DNA of 64,000 nt from Pseudomonadota bacterium (GTDB lineage: Bacteria; Bdellovibrionota; Bacteriovoracia; Bacteriovoracales; Bacteriovoracaceae), in NCBI GenBank assembly GCA_027488375.1, contig JAIYBW010000001.1, positions 1-64,000 of the forward strand. Direction: 5' to 3'. The notes under the pieces were generated by a model. The model was not told the DNA's origin and searched no databases. It saw only the letters and a program-made list of their open reading frames with translations. The position numbers and the translations under genes are program-made. Shown in pieces: positions 8,053 through 18,329 of the stretch (positions within the stretch are counted from its first letter, which is position 1; each line of letters starts with the position of its first letter).

Positions 8053-8841
8053 TTATTTCTTAAATGGATCTTCAATCTTCTCACCATTTTGTAGGCGCCA
8101 GATTTTAACTGCTCTAATAAAGACATTGTAGGCGGCCAGCAAAGAAACCACAAAACCATGGGTCCCATCTAAAATACCTAAACGCCAAAAGTAATGGCGA
8201 AGAAAACGTCCAAAAGGTCTTAAGAAAAGATAGGGTAAGCCAATCTTGCGGCCCTGTTTTTCAAATTTATGAAAGCGATCTAGGGCACCCCAAGTGGTGT
8301 AGCGATCAGCTTTCTTAAGATAAGAAGTCACATCTTTATAGGTGTAGTGAATCAGCTTATGTTTAAGAATGCTAATCTCGCCCTTTGATTCAATCTCGGC
8401 GTGAACATGTTTATTTTGATATTTACATTCATCGCGCTTAAAGAGGCGAATCACTTTATCTGATTGCCAGCCAGAATAATTAATTCTTTTGCCCATGAAG
8501 TTATTACGACGGTAGATCCAGAAACCAGAAAACTTAGTTCCAGTTTTTACGACTTGCTTAATTTCATCCACAAGTTCTGGGGTTGGTCTTTCATCGGCAT
8601 CTAAAAGAAAAATCCAGGGATGAGAGGCTTGAGGTATGGTCCAGTTTTTTTGGGCCGCTGAGTGCTCATACTCATGCTCAAGCAGTCGAACTTGGGGAAA
8701 TGATTTAACGATTTCAACAGTTCGATCTTTAGAAAATGAATCCACAACAATAATTTCATCACACCAAAGGACTGACTCAATGGCCTCCTTGATATGCACT
8801 TCTTCATTAAAGGTGGGGATAATAGCGGTGATTTTTTCCAT
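8053..8841 (-). CDS. Glycosyltransferase family 2, LPS-core type (WaaE/KdtX-like)
   Basis: This 262-residue GT-A enzyme starts with the nucleotide-binding ITAIIPTFNEE motif, followed by EIIVVDSFSKDRT and the metal-binding DADE motif (LLDADERP). The HSAAQKNW segment and the total length match the WaaE/KdtX group, which adds glucose or another hexose to the inner LPS core on the cytoplasmic membrane face. A heptosyltransferase-family gene runs divergently from a start only 22 bases away, which supports an LPS-core role. There is no recognisable ribosome-binding site at the ATG. Confidence 0.85.
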   Translation of the reverse strand: MEKITAIIPTFNEEVHIKEAIESVLWCDEIIVVDSFSKDRTVEIVKSFPQVRLLEHEYEHSAAQKNWTIPQASHPWIFLLDADERPTPELVDEIKQVVKTGTKFSGFWIYRRNNFMGKRINYSGWQSDKVIRLFKRDECKYQNKHVHAEIESKGEISILKHKLIHYTYKDVTSYLKKADRYTTWGALDRFHKFEKQGRKIGLPYLFLRPFGRFLRHYFWRLGILDGTHGFVVSLLAAYNVFIRAVKIWRLQNGEKIEDPFKK

Positions 8842-8863
8842 AATAATATGCTAATCTTAGCGT

Positions 8864-9895
8864 ATGAACCCCGCGACGTCTAAAAAAATTCTGATTATCC
8901 AAACAGCCTTTATTGGTGACACCATTCTGGCCAGTCAATTTGCCCGCGCTGTTAAAGAGCAGTTTCCAGAGAGCGAGATCCATTTTTTCCTGAGAAAGGG
9001 CAATGAGTCTGTTATTCAGGGGCTTTCAAGTATTTATAAGGTTTGGGTTTGGGATAAGGCCGGGGGAAAAACAAAAAATCTTTTTAAGCTCATTTGGGAA
9101 CTTAGAGAAATACGCTTTGATTTTGTCTTTAATCTGCACCGCCACTTTAATAGTGGTCTCGTGAGTGCCCTTATGAAATCTTCCCTTAAGGCGGGATTTC
9201 GTCAAAATCCTCTGAGCTTTTTTTATTCTCATAAGGTGAACCACCTCATTCCTCATGTGGTGGGCACTAAGGTCTGGCACGAGGTTCAACGTAATTTGCA
9301 ACTTCTCAAATTAGTGGCGCCAACGATCCAAATTTCCAACGAGTCTAAAACTTATCGTCCTGAGCTTCCTTTACTAGAAAAGCATTCCGCAAAAGTAGCC
9401 CCTTATGGTGAGGGAAGTTATTTTGTGATGGCCCCTGCTTCCGTATGGTTTACCAAGGCCTGGAGTGAGCATAAATTTCGAGAATTAACATTTGAGCTTT
9501 CAAAAATGGGGAAGATTTATTTTATTGGAGCTCCCTCAGATAAAGAGCTTTGTGAGCGTATTCGAAAAGATATCCCTCAAACGTTTAACCTCTGTGGTGA
9601 GCTTAGTTTGCTTGATTCCGCGGCCCTCATGAAAAACGCCAGAAGAGTTTTTGTGAATGATTCGGCCCCTCTTCATCTGGCCTCATGTGTGAATGCTAAA
9701 ACCACAGCGATTTTTTGCTCCACCATTCAGGATTTTGGATATACACCCCTGGCCCAGGATTCTGTGGTCGTGGATGTCGGAAACACTTTAGATTGCCGTC
9801 CTTGTGGTCTTCATGGACATCAATCTTGCCCTAAGGGACATTTTCGTTGCTCGGAAGATATCCAAATTCAAAACGTTCTCAAAACGATTGCTTAA
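8864..9895 (+). CDS. Glycosyltransferase family 9 (ADP-heptose:LPS heptosyltransferase-like)
   Basis: This 343-residue protein matches WaaF/WaaC-type enzymes. It starts KKILIIQTAFIGDTILAS, the typical GT9 first strand and loop. It has MAPASVWFTKAW in the donor half and VNDSAPLHLASCVNAKTTAIF, the conserved D-[ST]-x-x-x-H-L-A motif that binds the ADP-sugar. These enzymes extend the LPS inner core with heptose. Like its divergent neighbour it has no visible Shine-Dalgarno sequence. The 3' end overlaps the convergent nitroreductase gene by four bases. Confidence 0.87.
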   Translation: MNPATSKKILIIQTAFIGDTILASQFARAVKEQFPESEIHFFLRKGNESVIQGLSSIYKVWVWDKAGGKTKNLFKLIWELREIRFDFVFNLHRHFNSGLVSALMKSSLKAGFRQNPLSFFYSHKVNHLIPHVVGTKVWHEVQRNLQLLKLVAPTIQISNESKTYRPELPLLEKHSAKVAPYGEGSYFVMAPASVWFTKAWSEHKFRELTFELSKMGKIYFIGAPSDKELCERIRKDIPQTFNLCGELSLLDSAALMKNARRVFVNDSAPLHLASCVNAKTTAIFCSTIQDFGYTPLAQDSVVVDVGNTLDCRPCGLHGHQSCPKGHFRCSEDIQIQNVLKTIA

Positions 9896-10668
9896 ATTTT
9901 TTTGATGAATTGTTCTTTAGGGAAGCGAATTCTTGGCCCATAGACACCATTCTTTGCTCTTTTTCCGGCACTAATCACCATGCAAATTTCAGATTCACAT
10001 CCGAGTCCCAGAATCTTTTTAACTCTCTCTGAATCATGACCTTCCATAGGGCAAGTGTCGTAGCCAAAAGCGGAAAATCCTAACATGATATTTTCGCACG
10101 CGAGGGCCGTGGTTTTATGGGCCCACACTCGCATATCCGCGATGGATTTAGGTTCTCGAGGCACTGGCCGAAAAAGACCAGCACTCTTCATGAATAATCT
10201 TTTAAAGGGCCCGAAGATTCCAAAGGGACCTTGATTATAAACAACAGGAACGAGCTTTTCATAATAGGCACGGGCCGAAGACGGAATCTTTTGAGTGCTA
10301 GAATTAAAAAGTTTAATCATCTGATGACGATGAGCTTTCCAGGTTTTAAGTTTCGCCACGGCCACAATCAGTTCTTGGGCCGTTCTGGCCGCAGGCTGAT
10401 TAAAAAGTGCCTTAACAAGTTCAGCTTTTTTATCAGGATCAGTGACCCAGTAAAATTCCCAACATTGAAGATTAGAAGAATTTGGAGCAAGCAGGGCCCA
10501 TTCCAGAACTTTCTCTGTTATATGCGCAGGAATTTTTTCATCCGTATAAACTCTAACTGAGCGGCGATTTTGAATAATGTGATCAAAGGAGTCTGAAGAA
10601 ACATCATGGAGTTTTTCCTCATAACCCAATTCAGGAATTTTATTAAAAATATCAGCTGGATCAGACAT
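9892..10668 (-). CDS. Nitroreductase family flavoprotein
   Basis: This 258-residue protein has the family's FMN-binding start (QNRRSVRVYTDEKIP), then LLAPNSSNLQCWEFYWV, and the C-terminal MLGFSAFGYDTCPMEG segment. These enzymes bind FMN and reduce nitro compounds, quinones or related electrophiles with NAD(P)H in the cytoplasm. AAGGAGA stands six bases before the ATG. It lies 17 bases after the SNF2 gene on the same strand, so the two may share a transcript without an obvious functional tie. The substrate cannot be inferred. Confidence 0.88.
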   Translation of the reverse strand: MSDPADIFNKIPELGYEEKLHDVSSDSFDHIIQNRRSVRVYTDEKIPAHITEKVLEWALLAPNSSNLQCWEFYWVTDPDKKAELVKALFNQPAARTAQELIVAVAKLKTWKAHRHQMIKLFNSSTQKIPSSARAYYEKLVPVVYNQGPFGIFGPFKRLFMKSAGLFRPVPREPKSIADMRVWAHKTTALACENIMLGFSAFGYDTCPMEGHDSERVKKILGLGCESEICMVISAGKRAKNGVYGPRIRFPKEQFIKKI

Positions 10669-10685
10669 AAGGTCTCCTTTGTGGG

Positions 10686-13600
10686 CTAACTAAGTAGATG
10701 TTGAAAATCATCCATGGAAAGTTTGCCGCTGAAGTAGTCATCATCATCCTCGGCCATGAGATCTCTGAAGAGTTCTCTTTTGCTTTGTTGAAGCACGAGG
10801 ACTTTTTCCTCAACACTTTCTTTAATGATCGGACGGTAAACAGTGAGCTTATTTTCCTGTCCAATTCTGTGGGCCCGGTCAATCGCCTGGCGCTCAACCG
10901 CTGGATTCCACCAAGGATCCATGAGAAAAATATAACTCGCGGCCGTAAGGTTAAGTCCAAAGCCCCCGGCCTTAAGTGAGATAAGAAAGATTTGAGCATC
11001 ACCATTTTGAAAAAGTTCAACCTGTTCAGTTCTCTTCTTGATGGTTTGTGATCCATCAATACGGGCCATTTTCCAACCGGCCACTCGGATCTTATTTTCA
11101 ATCATATCAAGATAAGTCGTGAACTGTGAGAAGACGAGAGTCTTGTGTCCTTCAGTCACGAGCTGCTCAAGATTTTCCATCAGAAAATCAATCTTAGTGG
11201 ATTGAAACTGAGGTTGCTTTTGCCATAAACACAGTTGCCTCATCTCGAGTAAGGATTTGAGGACCTCACCGTAGCGCTTAGAACCTGTACTCACCATATT
11301 GGCACGGATAGAATTAAGTTTTTGATGATAAAAATCTTTTTCTTCTTGAGAGAAATCCAAAAAGACATGATTTTCAATTTTCTCAGGTAACTCTTTAAGC
11401 ACCTGGTCTTTAGTTCTTCTTAAGATGAATGGTTTCACAGTTCTGCGAGCGAGAAGGCGATTTTTATTTTTAGAAGCCGAACGAACAAGTCCTAAATCTC
11501 CCCAAACTCCCGGTACACACAGATCCATGATGTTATAAAATTCAGAAAGATCATTTTCAACAGGTGTACCTGTTAAACAAATTCGAAATTTTGATTTAAT
11601 TCCTCGGGCCGCATTCGCTCCTAGGGAGCGGATGTTTTTCAAGTGTTGAACCTCATCAAAAATTAAAATATCAAAATGTTCTTCGGCGAAGGTGGAGAAG
11701 GATTCCTTCTTCATAAGACCATAACTTGTCAGGATGACTTTCGCGTCAGATTTAAATTCTCTTTCATCACCATAATAAATAGACCATGTGAGGTCAGAGA
11801 ATTTTTCTAATTCATTTTTCCAGTTATAAAGAATGGAAACAGGACAAATAATCAGAATCTTTTTTACTTTATCTTTCAAGGTTTGCAAAAGCATGATGGT
11901 CTGAAGAGTTTTACCCAAACCCATATCATCCGCAAGACAAGCACCGAATTGGTGTTCATAAAGAAAACGTAACCAATTATAACCGGCCAGCTGATAAGGG
12001 CGCGCAATCTCATGGTAGCGCTCATCAACTTCGTAAGTCGGCATATCTTCCATGGTCATAATTTTTTGACAGAATTCTTCTTCTTCGGCCGTGAGGGCGC
12101 CCTCAATTCCTAAGCGCTTAAGTTCAAAGAGTTCAAAAATTCTTGAGCGCTGAAGACTTAAACCAAACTTAGATATACCTTTCGTTTCTCCGGATTTTTT
12201 TTCTCCTTCAAACTTGGTGTATCTTTTCATGAAGCGCAAAAGATCTTTTTGCTCATCTGAGAGGAGCAAAAGTCCTTTATTAGAAAGAATGAAATTATCC
12301 GTCATCTCGGCCTGTTTAATGACCTCTAGATCTTCATCCGATACAACCAGATCGAGTTGAAACCAATCAAGCTTTTCACGATTCCGCTCAAAACGAATGG
12401 AACTTCTCCAAGTCCGAATTTGTTGTTGATCATAAAAAATGGGAATTTTAAGGGGCAAGAGTGTTTGATAAAAATTCGCCACTCCCTCAAGGAGATTATT
12501 TTTAGGCACTTGAAAGACAATTTTTCTCTCATCTTTAAAATAGAAGGATGTTTTGAATCCAATTTCTCCGAAGCTATCAAGAAAGGCCAGAAAGACTTTT
12601 CTAAAAGTTTTAGGAGAAAGCATAAATATTTTTTTAAAGGTCGGATCAAAAAAAGGAATCTCATCTTCCTTCATCACGAGATTAATCCACTCGCTCATCA
12701 GATTCTTTTTAGAAGCTGAATGAAGATATTTTTTGTGAAAATTTGTCTCACGGTCAAAGTCTTCAATGAGTGTCTTAAAGAAAAGAAGAGCATCATTTTT
12801 TGTTCTAAAACTGCTGGCCCATCCTTGTTCACTGACAAAAAGTAAAAAAGGCGAGGGCATAGGAACTAATTTCTGATCTTGGGTATAGAGTTCTAATTCA
12901 AGATTAAGAAAACTTTTTCGAGGAGAGGGATTGATTGAAAATCGATACTCCATATCTTCAACAGGAAAGCTATCCCAAGCTTCACCTTGAATAACTAAAT
13001 CAGCAATCCCTTTTTGTCTTAGAGGCAAAAAGAGTCTGATAAAATCTTGAATATCACCAATAACATCCAAGAGTTTGAGTTTGCTGACAATCTCACGTAA
13101 ATCATTGGTCAGATCGAGGGCTTCACCTGTTTTCCAATTAAAAAGATAAAGCACATCAAAAACAGAAACTTCCTTGAATTCATTTTCACCATCCATCCAG
13201 CTAAAGCGGTAGGTGAATTTATCTTCGATATATAGAACTTCTTTGTACTCTTCAAGTTCACTGGCCGAGATGATATCAATTTTAAGTTTTCCCTTCCATT
13301 TTGAGGGAGCAGGAAAGTTGACAACTTTTCGATTCATCAATGTGTATTGAAGTGAGCTGAAGGTGCTATTCATCTTTGCTCCAGGTAGTTGCGGAGCAGA
13401 TTTAAAAATAGTCCCGTATCTTTCAGCATGAACGCCATCGTGGGCGATAAAGCCCATTCCCATCGGGCCCGGGCCTGGTCCCTGAGGCTGGTCTTTAAGT
13501 TCATTAAATTTTATAAGAAGACTGGCGGCATGATGACAGGGATTCTCTGCACTCCATAATTTACAGGTGCATTGAGTGGTGAGATTTCCTTGCTTGTAGC

Positions 13601-13796
13601 TAATTTTAGATTCGTAGTTCGTGTTATTTTCAGCAATGATTCCAGAGACAATAAAATAAGTTTCAAAGCTTCCTTTCATAAAGGAAAGACTTACTCGACC
13701 ATGTTCAATCATCTTTCGAGCTTGAAAGACAGCAGTCGGTGTAAAACTCTTGTGAAGAAGCTCATCGGGTGTTGACCCATTGTTCGGATATTCCAT
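10686..13796 (-). CDS. SWIM zinc-finger SNF2-family helicase-like ATPase
   Basis: This protein has 1036 residues. Near the N-terminus is a SWIM zinc motif C-x-C-x8-C-x-H (Cys76, Cys78, Cys87, His89). A bacterial SNF2-associated middle region follows, then the two RecA-like lobes. These carry Walker A DDMGLGKTLQT, a DEVQ box in FDEVQHLKN, LTGTPVEN, and the C-terminal lobe motifs VFSQFTTYLD and QAIDRAHRIGQ. Such proteins are double-stranded-DNA translocases that remodel protein-DNA complexes. Bacterial members (HepA/RapA relatives, SWIM type) act in transcription or repair. Length and order are normal and it appears intact. A nitroreductase gene follows closely. Confidence 0.92.
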   Translation of the reverse strand: MEYPNNGSTPDELLHKSFTPTAVFQARKMIEHGRVSLSFMKGSFETYFIVSGIIAENNTNYESKISYKQGNLTTQCTCKLWSAENPCHHAASLLIKFNELKDQPQGPGPGPMGMGFIAHDGVHAERYGTIFKSAPQLPGAKMNSTFSSLQYTLMNRKVVNFPAPSKWKGKLKIDIISASELEEYKEVLYIEDKFTYRFSWMDGENEFKEVSVFDVLYLFNWKTGEALDLTNDLREIVSKLKLLDVIGDIQDFIRLFLPLRQKGIADLVIQGEAWDSFPVEDMEYRFSINPSPRKSFLNLELELYTQDQKLVPMPSPFLLFVSEQGWASSFRTKNDALLFFKTLIEDFDRETNFHKKYLHSASKKNLMSEWINLVMKEDEIPFFDPTFKKIFMLSPKTFRKVFLAFLDSFGEIGFKTSFYFKDERKIVFQVPKNNLLEGVANFYQTLLPLKIPIFYDQQQIRTWRSSIRFERNREKLDWFQLDLVVSDEDLEVIKQAEMTDNFILSNKGLLLLSDEQKDLLRFMKRYTKFEGEKKSGETKGISKFGLSLQRSRIFELFELKRLGIEGALTAEEEEFCQKIMTMEDMPTYEVDERYHEIARPYQLAGYNWLRFLYEHQFGACLADDMGLGKTLQTIMLLQTLKDKVKKILIICPVSILYNWKNELEKFSDLTWSIYYGDEREFKSDAKVILTSYGLMKKESFSTFAEEHFDILIFDEVQHLKNIRSLGANAARGIKSKFRICLTGTPVENDLSEFYNIMDLCVPGVWGDLGLVRSASKNKNRLLARRTVKPFILRRTKDQVLKELPEKIENHVFLDFSQEEKDFYHQKLNSIRANMVSTGSKRYGEVLKSLLEMRQLCLWQKQPQFQSTKIDFLMENLEQLVTEGHKTLVFSQFTTYLDMIENKIRVAGWKMARIDGSQTIKKRTEQVELFQNGDAQIFLISLKAGGFGLNLTAASYIFLMDPWWNPAVERQAIDRAHRIGQENKLTVYRPIIKESVEEKVLVLQQSKRELFRDLMAEDDDDYFSGKLSMDDFQHLLS

Positions 13797-13853
13797 AGAC
13801 CTTCATTCTTAAAATTAAAGAATTAGTATAGGCGAAAAGAGTCTTATTGCAGA

Positions 13854-13882
13854 TAAAAAAAAGGGCCCTTTCGGGCCCTTTT
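13854..13882 (-). terminator. Terminator downstream of rpoD
   Basis: GGGCCC (13863-13868) and GGGCCC (13873-13878) form a stem around a four-base loop. On the minus strand this is followed by a run of seven T residues (the A run at 13856-13862 on the plus strand). It begins right after the rpoD stop codon. Confidence 0.9.
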
Positions 13883-13886
13883 CAAA

Positions 13887-15626
13887 TTAATTGTCTAAGT
13901 AGGACTTAAGAAGCTTCGCTCGACTTGGATGACGAAGTTTTCTGAGGGCCTTCGCCTCAATTTGACGAATACGCTCACGTGTTACAAAGAAATCCTGACC
14001 AACTTCTTCTAGAGTATGGTCGGATTTTTCACCAATACCAAAACGCATACGGAGAACTTTTTCTTCTCTCGGAGTAAGAGTTGATAGAACTGATCTTGTT
14101 TGCTCAGAAAGTGTCACACTCATCACAGCGTCTGCTGGAGAAATAATTTTCTTATCTTCAATAAAATCGCCTAGAGATGAATCTTCTTCTTCCCCGATAG
14201 GTGTTTCAAGAGAGATCGGCTCTTTAGAAATTTTGAAAACTTTCTTCACTTTATCAACTGAAAGCTCCATCTTCTCTGCAATTTCTTCAGGGGTTGGCTC
14301 ACGACCAAGTTCTTGAATAAGCTGACGAGAAGTTCGAGCAAGTTTATTGATTGTTTCAATCATGTGAACTGGAATACGAATCGTACGGCCTTGGTCAGCA
14401 ATAGCACGTGTAATGGCCTGACGGATCCACCAAGTGGCATAAGTTGAAAACTTATAACCACGGCGATACTCAAACTTATCTACGGCTTTCATGAGACCAA
14501 TATTTCCTTCTTGGATTAAATCCAAGAATTGAAGTCCACGATTGGTGTATTTTTTCGAGATAGAAACCACAAGTCGAAGATTCGCTTCAACGAGTTGAGA
14601 TTTTGCTTTATCGGCTTTTTCTTCACCAGTGACGATAATGTTGTAAACCGACTGGATATCATCGAAGGCCATACCAGCATCAATGGCAAGACGACGAAGT
14701 TTTCTCAAGATATCCTCTTGAGTTCGAATCATCTGTTCAATTTTTGCATCTGTTGTAAAAAGGTTTCTTGCAAGCTCGCGCTTATAAGAATCATCTTCAA
14801 GAAGTCTATCGTAGAGAGTTTTATACTCATCATCGTTTTTAACTTCTAGGAACTTATAGATACGTTCTTGTTGCTCATAAAGTTCTTTAAACTGAAGGTA
14901 GTAACTTTTTACTGGTTCAGTAAAAGAGTTGATGATTTTTCTGTTGAAAGTAAGGTCTACAAGTTCCTCACCAACCTTATCCATCATCTTTTGCTCTTCT
15001 TTATCGAGCTTTTTAAGAGTTCCATCTTCATTAACGATTTTACTTAAGAGGTCTTTGACGTGTTCAACGACGGCAAAAATTCTGTCACGTGTATCATGAA
15101 TTTCTTTTTCTTGAGATTCATCATCAAGACCACGAACAAGATCTTTTACAAATTCATTTTGCTCTTCAGCTTGGACAACTTTATTTTTGAGCTTAACAAT
15201 TTCTTCAAGAGCATGTTTTGATTTCAAGCAAGAAAGAACAATCTCTTTTTCACCTTCTTCAATTTCTTTCGCAATCTTAACCTCTCCTTCACGCGTCAGG
15301 AGGGCGACAGAACCCATTTTCTTTAAGTATAGTTTTACAGGATCGCTGGATGAAGCACGCAACTCAGCTTCTTCATCTTGAGTTAAAGGATCTTCAGCAA
15401 CTTCAGTGCTGGCCTTTTCAGCTTCTTCTTCATCAACATCAGGTGTTTTGACCTGAATCCGAGCCTCATCGATTTTTTCCATGATGACGTCGATAGAGTG
15501 TGGATCCACGATGTTGGCAGGAATAGCATCGTTAATTTCTTCAGGAGTCAGAAACTGCTGATCTTTTCCTTTCATCACGAGGCGAGAAAATTCCCGCGAG
15601 TTTAAAAATGCAATGACGACTGACAT
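13887..15626 (-). CDS. rpoD: RNA polymerase primary sigma factor (sigma-70)
   Basis: This 579-residue housekeeping sigma factor is complete. It has region 1.1-like sequence at the N-terminus, region 1.2 ([21 protein letters not shown]) and a long acidic non-conserved region. Region 2 ([21 protein letters not shown], then [15 protein letters not shown] for -10 recognition and melting) and region 3 follow. Region 4 ends with the helix-turn-helix [20 protein letters not shown] that reads the -35 box. AGGAG precedes ATG 15626 at good spacing. It is the last gene of a trmB-dnaG-rpoD run, 14 bases after dnaG, which echoes the widespread dnaG-rpoD macromolecular-synthesis pairing. Confidence 0.97.
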   Translation of the reverse strand: MSVVIAFLNSREFSRLVMKGKDQQFLTPEEINDAIPANIVDPHSIDVIMEKIDEARIQVKTPDVDEEEAEKASTEVAEDPLTQDEEAELRASSSDPVKLYLKKMGSVALLTREGEVKIAKEIEEGEKEIVLSCLKSKHALEEIVKLKNKVVQAEEQNEFVKDLVRGLDDESQEKEIHDTRDRIFAVVEHVKDLLSKIVNEDGTLKKLDKEEQKMMDKVGEELVDLTFNRKIINSFTEPVKSYYLQFKELYEQQERIYKFLEVKNDDEYKTLYDRLLEDDSYKRELARNLFTTDAKIEQMIRTQEDILRKLRRLAIDAGMAFDDIQSVYNIIVTGEEKADKAKSQLVEANLRLVVSISKKYTNRGLQFLDLIQEGNIGLMKAVDKFEYRRGYKFSTYATWWIRQAITRAIADQGRTIRIPVHMIETINKLARTSRQLIQELGREPTPEEIAEKMELSVDKVKKVFKISKEPISLETPIGEEEDSSLGDFIEDKKIISPADAVMSVTLSEQTRSVLSTLTPREEKVLRMRFGIGEKSDHTLEEVGQDFFVTRERIRQIEAKALRKLRHPSRAKLLKSYLDN

Positions 15627-15640
15627 AGAATCTCCTAGAT

Positions 15641-17515
15641 CTAGGGCACCGTATTTTTCAAATTGAGAATTTCTTTATCAAGTTTCGAAATCTCAATCAA
15701 AAGGTGATCAACTTCATTTTGTGAATGCGAGGCTTTTTGCTGCTCAACTAAATCTTTACGTTTATTTTTGAGCTGCTCCATTCTCAACATCAATTTATAA
15801 TCTTTCAGCATCCGCTGAATAACTTTTTCGTTGTACTTATTACCGTAATTAAAAAGAGCATCGGTTACGATATCCCTAATTTCTTTACCGTAAAATCCGG
15901 CATTGACCTCATCTAAAACGATGGTCACGTATTCGGCCTCGTCAATTTCAAAGTAAATGGTCCAAAGCCATTGAAAGAGTTTTTTTACCTCAGAATGGCC
16001 AATATAGGCAAGGAATTCATCCTTGTTCGAATGCGTCAAGAACTCGGGATGACAGACAATTTCCTTTAAAAATACTTTTTCACTTTTTGATATTGGGCCT
16101 GATTCTTGCAGTGATTTTTCTCGCTCATTTTTAAGATTCTCTTCTTGAGCTTCAATGAGTTCTTCTGAAAGCGCAATTTTAGGTTTTTCAATTGGAGTGA
16201 AAACCTTTTCTTTTTGGCGACTTAAGAAGTCCTTGTACTCTTGTAGGATGGTGGCGGAGTCAGATTTGAGACCCAAGGTTTTGGCCATTGAAACAATTCG
16301 CTCAGATGCACTGAGATGTTCTTTGAGGGGAGAGACTAATTCATAGCAGCGCTGCATAATTTGCAGCTTTTGATCAATTGTTTCTGGAATTTTTCCCGTC
16401 ACAAGTTCTTCAAGGAGAACATCGATCAATACAGGAGCTTTTTCTATTTTTTCTAAAAGGGCCAATCGTCCTTGAGTCAGGAGAAATTCATCAGGGTCTT
16501 TGGCCGGTGAAAAACTTAAAAATTTAGGGAGAAGACCAATGGCCATAAAGTCGGCATTATATTTGGCCATGGCCTTTTTACCGGCCATATCGGAATCCAT
16601 ACCGAGATAAATATTTTTGGTGAGGTGAGACATGAGACGAATAGAGGACTCTGAAAGAGTGGTTCCCATGGTGCCAACAGTTTGCTCAAAACCAAACTGA
16701 TGCATCATGATCACATCCATATTGCCTTCAACAATAATGACCTGATCATTCTGGCGGATAGCATTTTTTCCAAAATAAAATCCAAAGAGAACAGATTTTT
16801 TATCAAAAGCAAAAGACTCACCCGAGTTGAGATACTTAGGAACTTGATTGGGGAGAACGGCACGTGAACTGTATCCACAGACTTGTCCCGAATGATCATG
16901 AATAGGAAACATCACGCGATCGCGATAAAAATCATAATAACTGTCGCGATCTTTGTTGTGACGTATAAGTCCTAAATCAAGCGAGGTTTGTTGAGCAAAA
17001 TCTCTATCTTGAGAGGGGACAGATTCAAGATAGCGCAGGAGAGAGTTATTGCCTGGGGCATAGCCAATTTGAAATTTAGCGATTGATTCTTGAGAAAGTT
17101 GTCTTTTAGATATGAAATCTACATAGGTCTGAGGTGTTTGATCTGCGACTTTTTTGTAAAGCTTAGTGGAGGCATTTAAAACTCTATGGGCCATTTCCAA
17201 ACGGGGATTTTTCTTTTTTTCTTTTTGATATTCTTCAAAAGGTAGACCAAGTTTTCCCGCAATATCTTTGAGGGCCTCTACAAAATCAACTTTTGTAAAA
17301 TCTTTCACAAAAGTTATCGCATCTCCGGCCGCACCACAGGCAAAACATTTGAACATGCCTTTTGAGTCACTCACATTCATGGAGGGCTTAGAATCCGCAT
17401 GAAACGGACAAAGACCCACAAGGGCAGAGCCCTTTTTATTTAGCGGCATGTAGTGACTGATGATCGTCGAGATGGGGGTCTCTCTGATGCGCTCTTTTAA
17501 TTGATCAAAACTCAT
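15641..17515 (-). CDS. dnaG: DNA primase
   Basis: This 624-residue primase makes RNA primers for replication. The N-terminal CHC2 zinc-binding domain has Cys36, His39, Cys57 and Cys60 (CPFH and CFAC). The Toprim catalytic core shows [15 protein letters not shown] and [11 protein letters not shown] with the metal-binding acidic residues. The C-terminal ~180 residues are helical and charged, as expected for the DnaB-helicase-binding domain. Its ATG directly follows the trmB stop codon with no spacer, and rpoD follows after 14 bases, so the three genes are almost certainly co-transcribed. Confidence 0.96.
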   Translation of the reverse strand: MSFDQLKERIRETPISTIISHYMPLNKKGSALVGLCPFHADSKPSMNVSDSKGMFKCFACGAAGDAITFVKDFTKVDFVEALKDIAGKLGLPFEEYQKEKKKNPRLEMAHRVLNASTKLYKKVADQTPQTYVDFISKRQLSQESIAKFQIGYAPGNNSLLRYLESVPSQDRDFAQQTSLDLGLIRHNKDRDSYYDFYRDRVMFPIHDHSGQVCGYSSRAVLPNQVPKYLNSGESFAFDKKSVLFGFYFGKNAIRQNDQVIIVEGNMDVIMMHQFGFEQTVGTMGTTLSESSIRLMSHLTKNIYLGMDSDMAGKKAMAKYNADFMAIGLLPKFLSFSPAKDPDEFLLTQGRLALLEKIEKAPVLIDVLLEELVTGKIPETIDQKLQIMQRCYELVSPLKEHLSASERIVSMAKTLGLKSDSATILQEYKDFLSRQKEKVFTPIEKPKIALSEELIEAQEENLKNEREKSLQESGPISKSEKVFLKEIVCHPEFLTHSNKDEFLAYIGHSEVKKLFQWLWTIYFEIDEAEYVTIVLDEVNAGFYGKEIRDIVTDALFNYGNKYNEKVIQRMLKDYKLMLRMEQLKNKRKDLVEQQKASHSQNEVDHLLIEISKLDKEILNLKNTVP

Positions 17516-18238
17516 TTAACCTTTGATATTTTTCAGCACGATAGATTTAATTAATGTCCCTTGGGATAAAAATATCTTTTCAAATTTCGTGGTAAATTGC
17601 GAGAGGAAATGTTCGGGATATTCTTTTCTAAGGTCTCGAGATTGCAAGAGGATCTCAAATCTTTTTTCATCTTTTAAGTGATCTAGCATCCAGTCAAAAT
17701 ACCCATCATGATCTGTTTTCACAAAAAGCGTTCCTCCAGGGGAGAGAACTTTATGACAAGCATTCAAAAAAGGTTTTTGAAAAAGTCTTTTTTTATGATG
17801 ACGATTTTTAGGCCACGGATCCGGAAAAAAATAAAAAAGTGATTGAACTTCACTTTCATCAAACATGAATTCTATTCTTTCCCCTCTGGCGCGAAGGTAG
17901 CGAAAGTTTTTATGCTCTAGCTTATCTAATTTTTTTGCGACACTAAAGCTGCGTTTAAAGCGATGATCAAGTCCGATGAAATTTATATTTGGATTTTGTT
18001 GGCAATACTCCATCATAAATTCCCCATAGCCAGTGCCTATTTCAACTTCTAGGGGATGTGAATTTTTAAAAATTCTTTCTTTCCAATGGCCCACATTCGA
18101 CTCAGCCTCTTCATCTCTTAAAACAAAAGAGTCAAAGACTCCGAGCTTATCGTGATAGGGGTTATCGTGAGTGTACTTAAAATCAGGACGATAACAAAAA
18201 TTGTCATCAATAGTTTTTTTATTATTTGGGGTAGTCAT
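17516..18238 (-). CDS. trmB: tRNA (guanine-N7-)-methyltransferase
   Basis: TrmB methylates G46 in the tRNA variable loop using S-adenosylmethionine. The 240-residue protein has the SAM motif EVEIGTGYGEFM, the acidic strand FIGLDHR, and the family signature FFPDPWPKNRHHKKR. The frame is open upstream to a GTG at 18265, which would add a nonsense-like MFFCYSCLT stretch. ATG 18238 is the more likely start, although neither has a strong ribosome-binding site. It is the first gene of the run with dnaG and rpoD and lies 46 bases after the flagellin terminator. Confidence 0.93.
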   Translation of the reverse strand: MTTPNNKKTIDDNFCYRPDFKYTHDNPYHDKLGVFDSFVLRDEEAESNVGHWKERIFKNSHPLEVEIGTGYGEFMMEYCQQNPNINFIGLDHRFKRSFSVAKKLDKLEHKNFRYLRARGERIEFMFDESEVQSLFYFFPDPWPKNRHHKKRLFQKPFLNACHKVLSPGGTLFVKTDHDGYFDWMLDHLKDEKRFEILLQSRDLRKEYPEHFLSQFTTKFEKIFLSQGTLIKSIVLKNIKG

Positions 18239-18275
18239 AGTCAGGCATGAGTAGCAAAAAAACACACAGCAGTAA

Positions 18276-18308
18276 AATAAAAAAGCCCCTCTCCAGAGGA
18301 GAGGGGCT
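18276..18308 (-). terminator. Terminator of the flagellin gene
   Basis: An 11-bp perfect stem AGCCCCTCTCC (18284-18294) / GGAGAGGGGCT (18298-18308) has a three-base loop. On the minus strand a T-rich run follows (A-rich on the plus strand at 18276-18284). It starts 21 bases after the flagellin stop codon. Confidence 0.93.
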
Positions 18309-18329
18309 GCGTTAAGTCATCAGAAAGGA

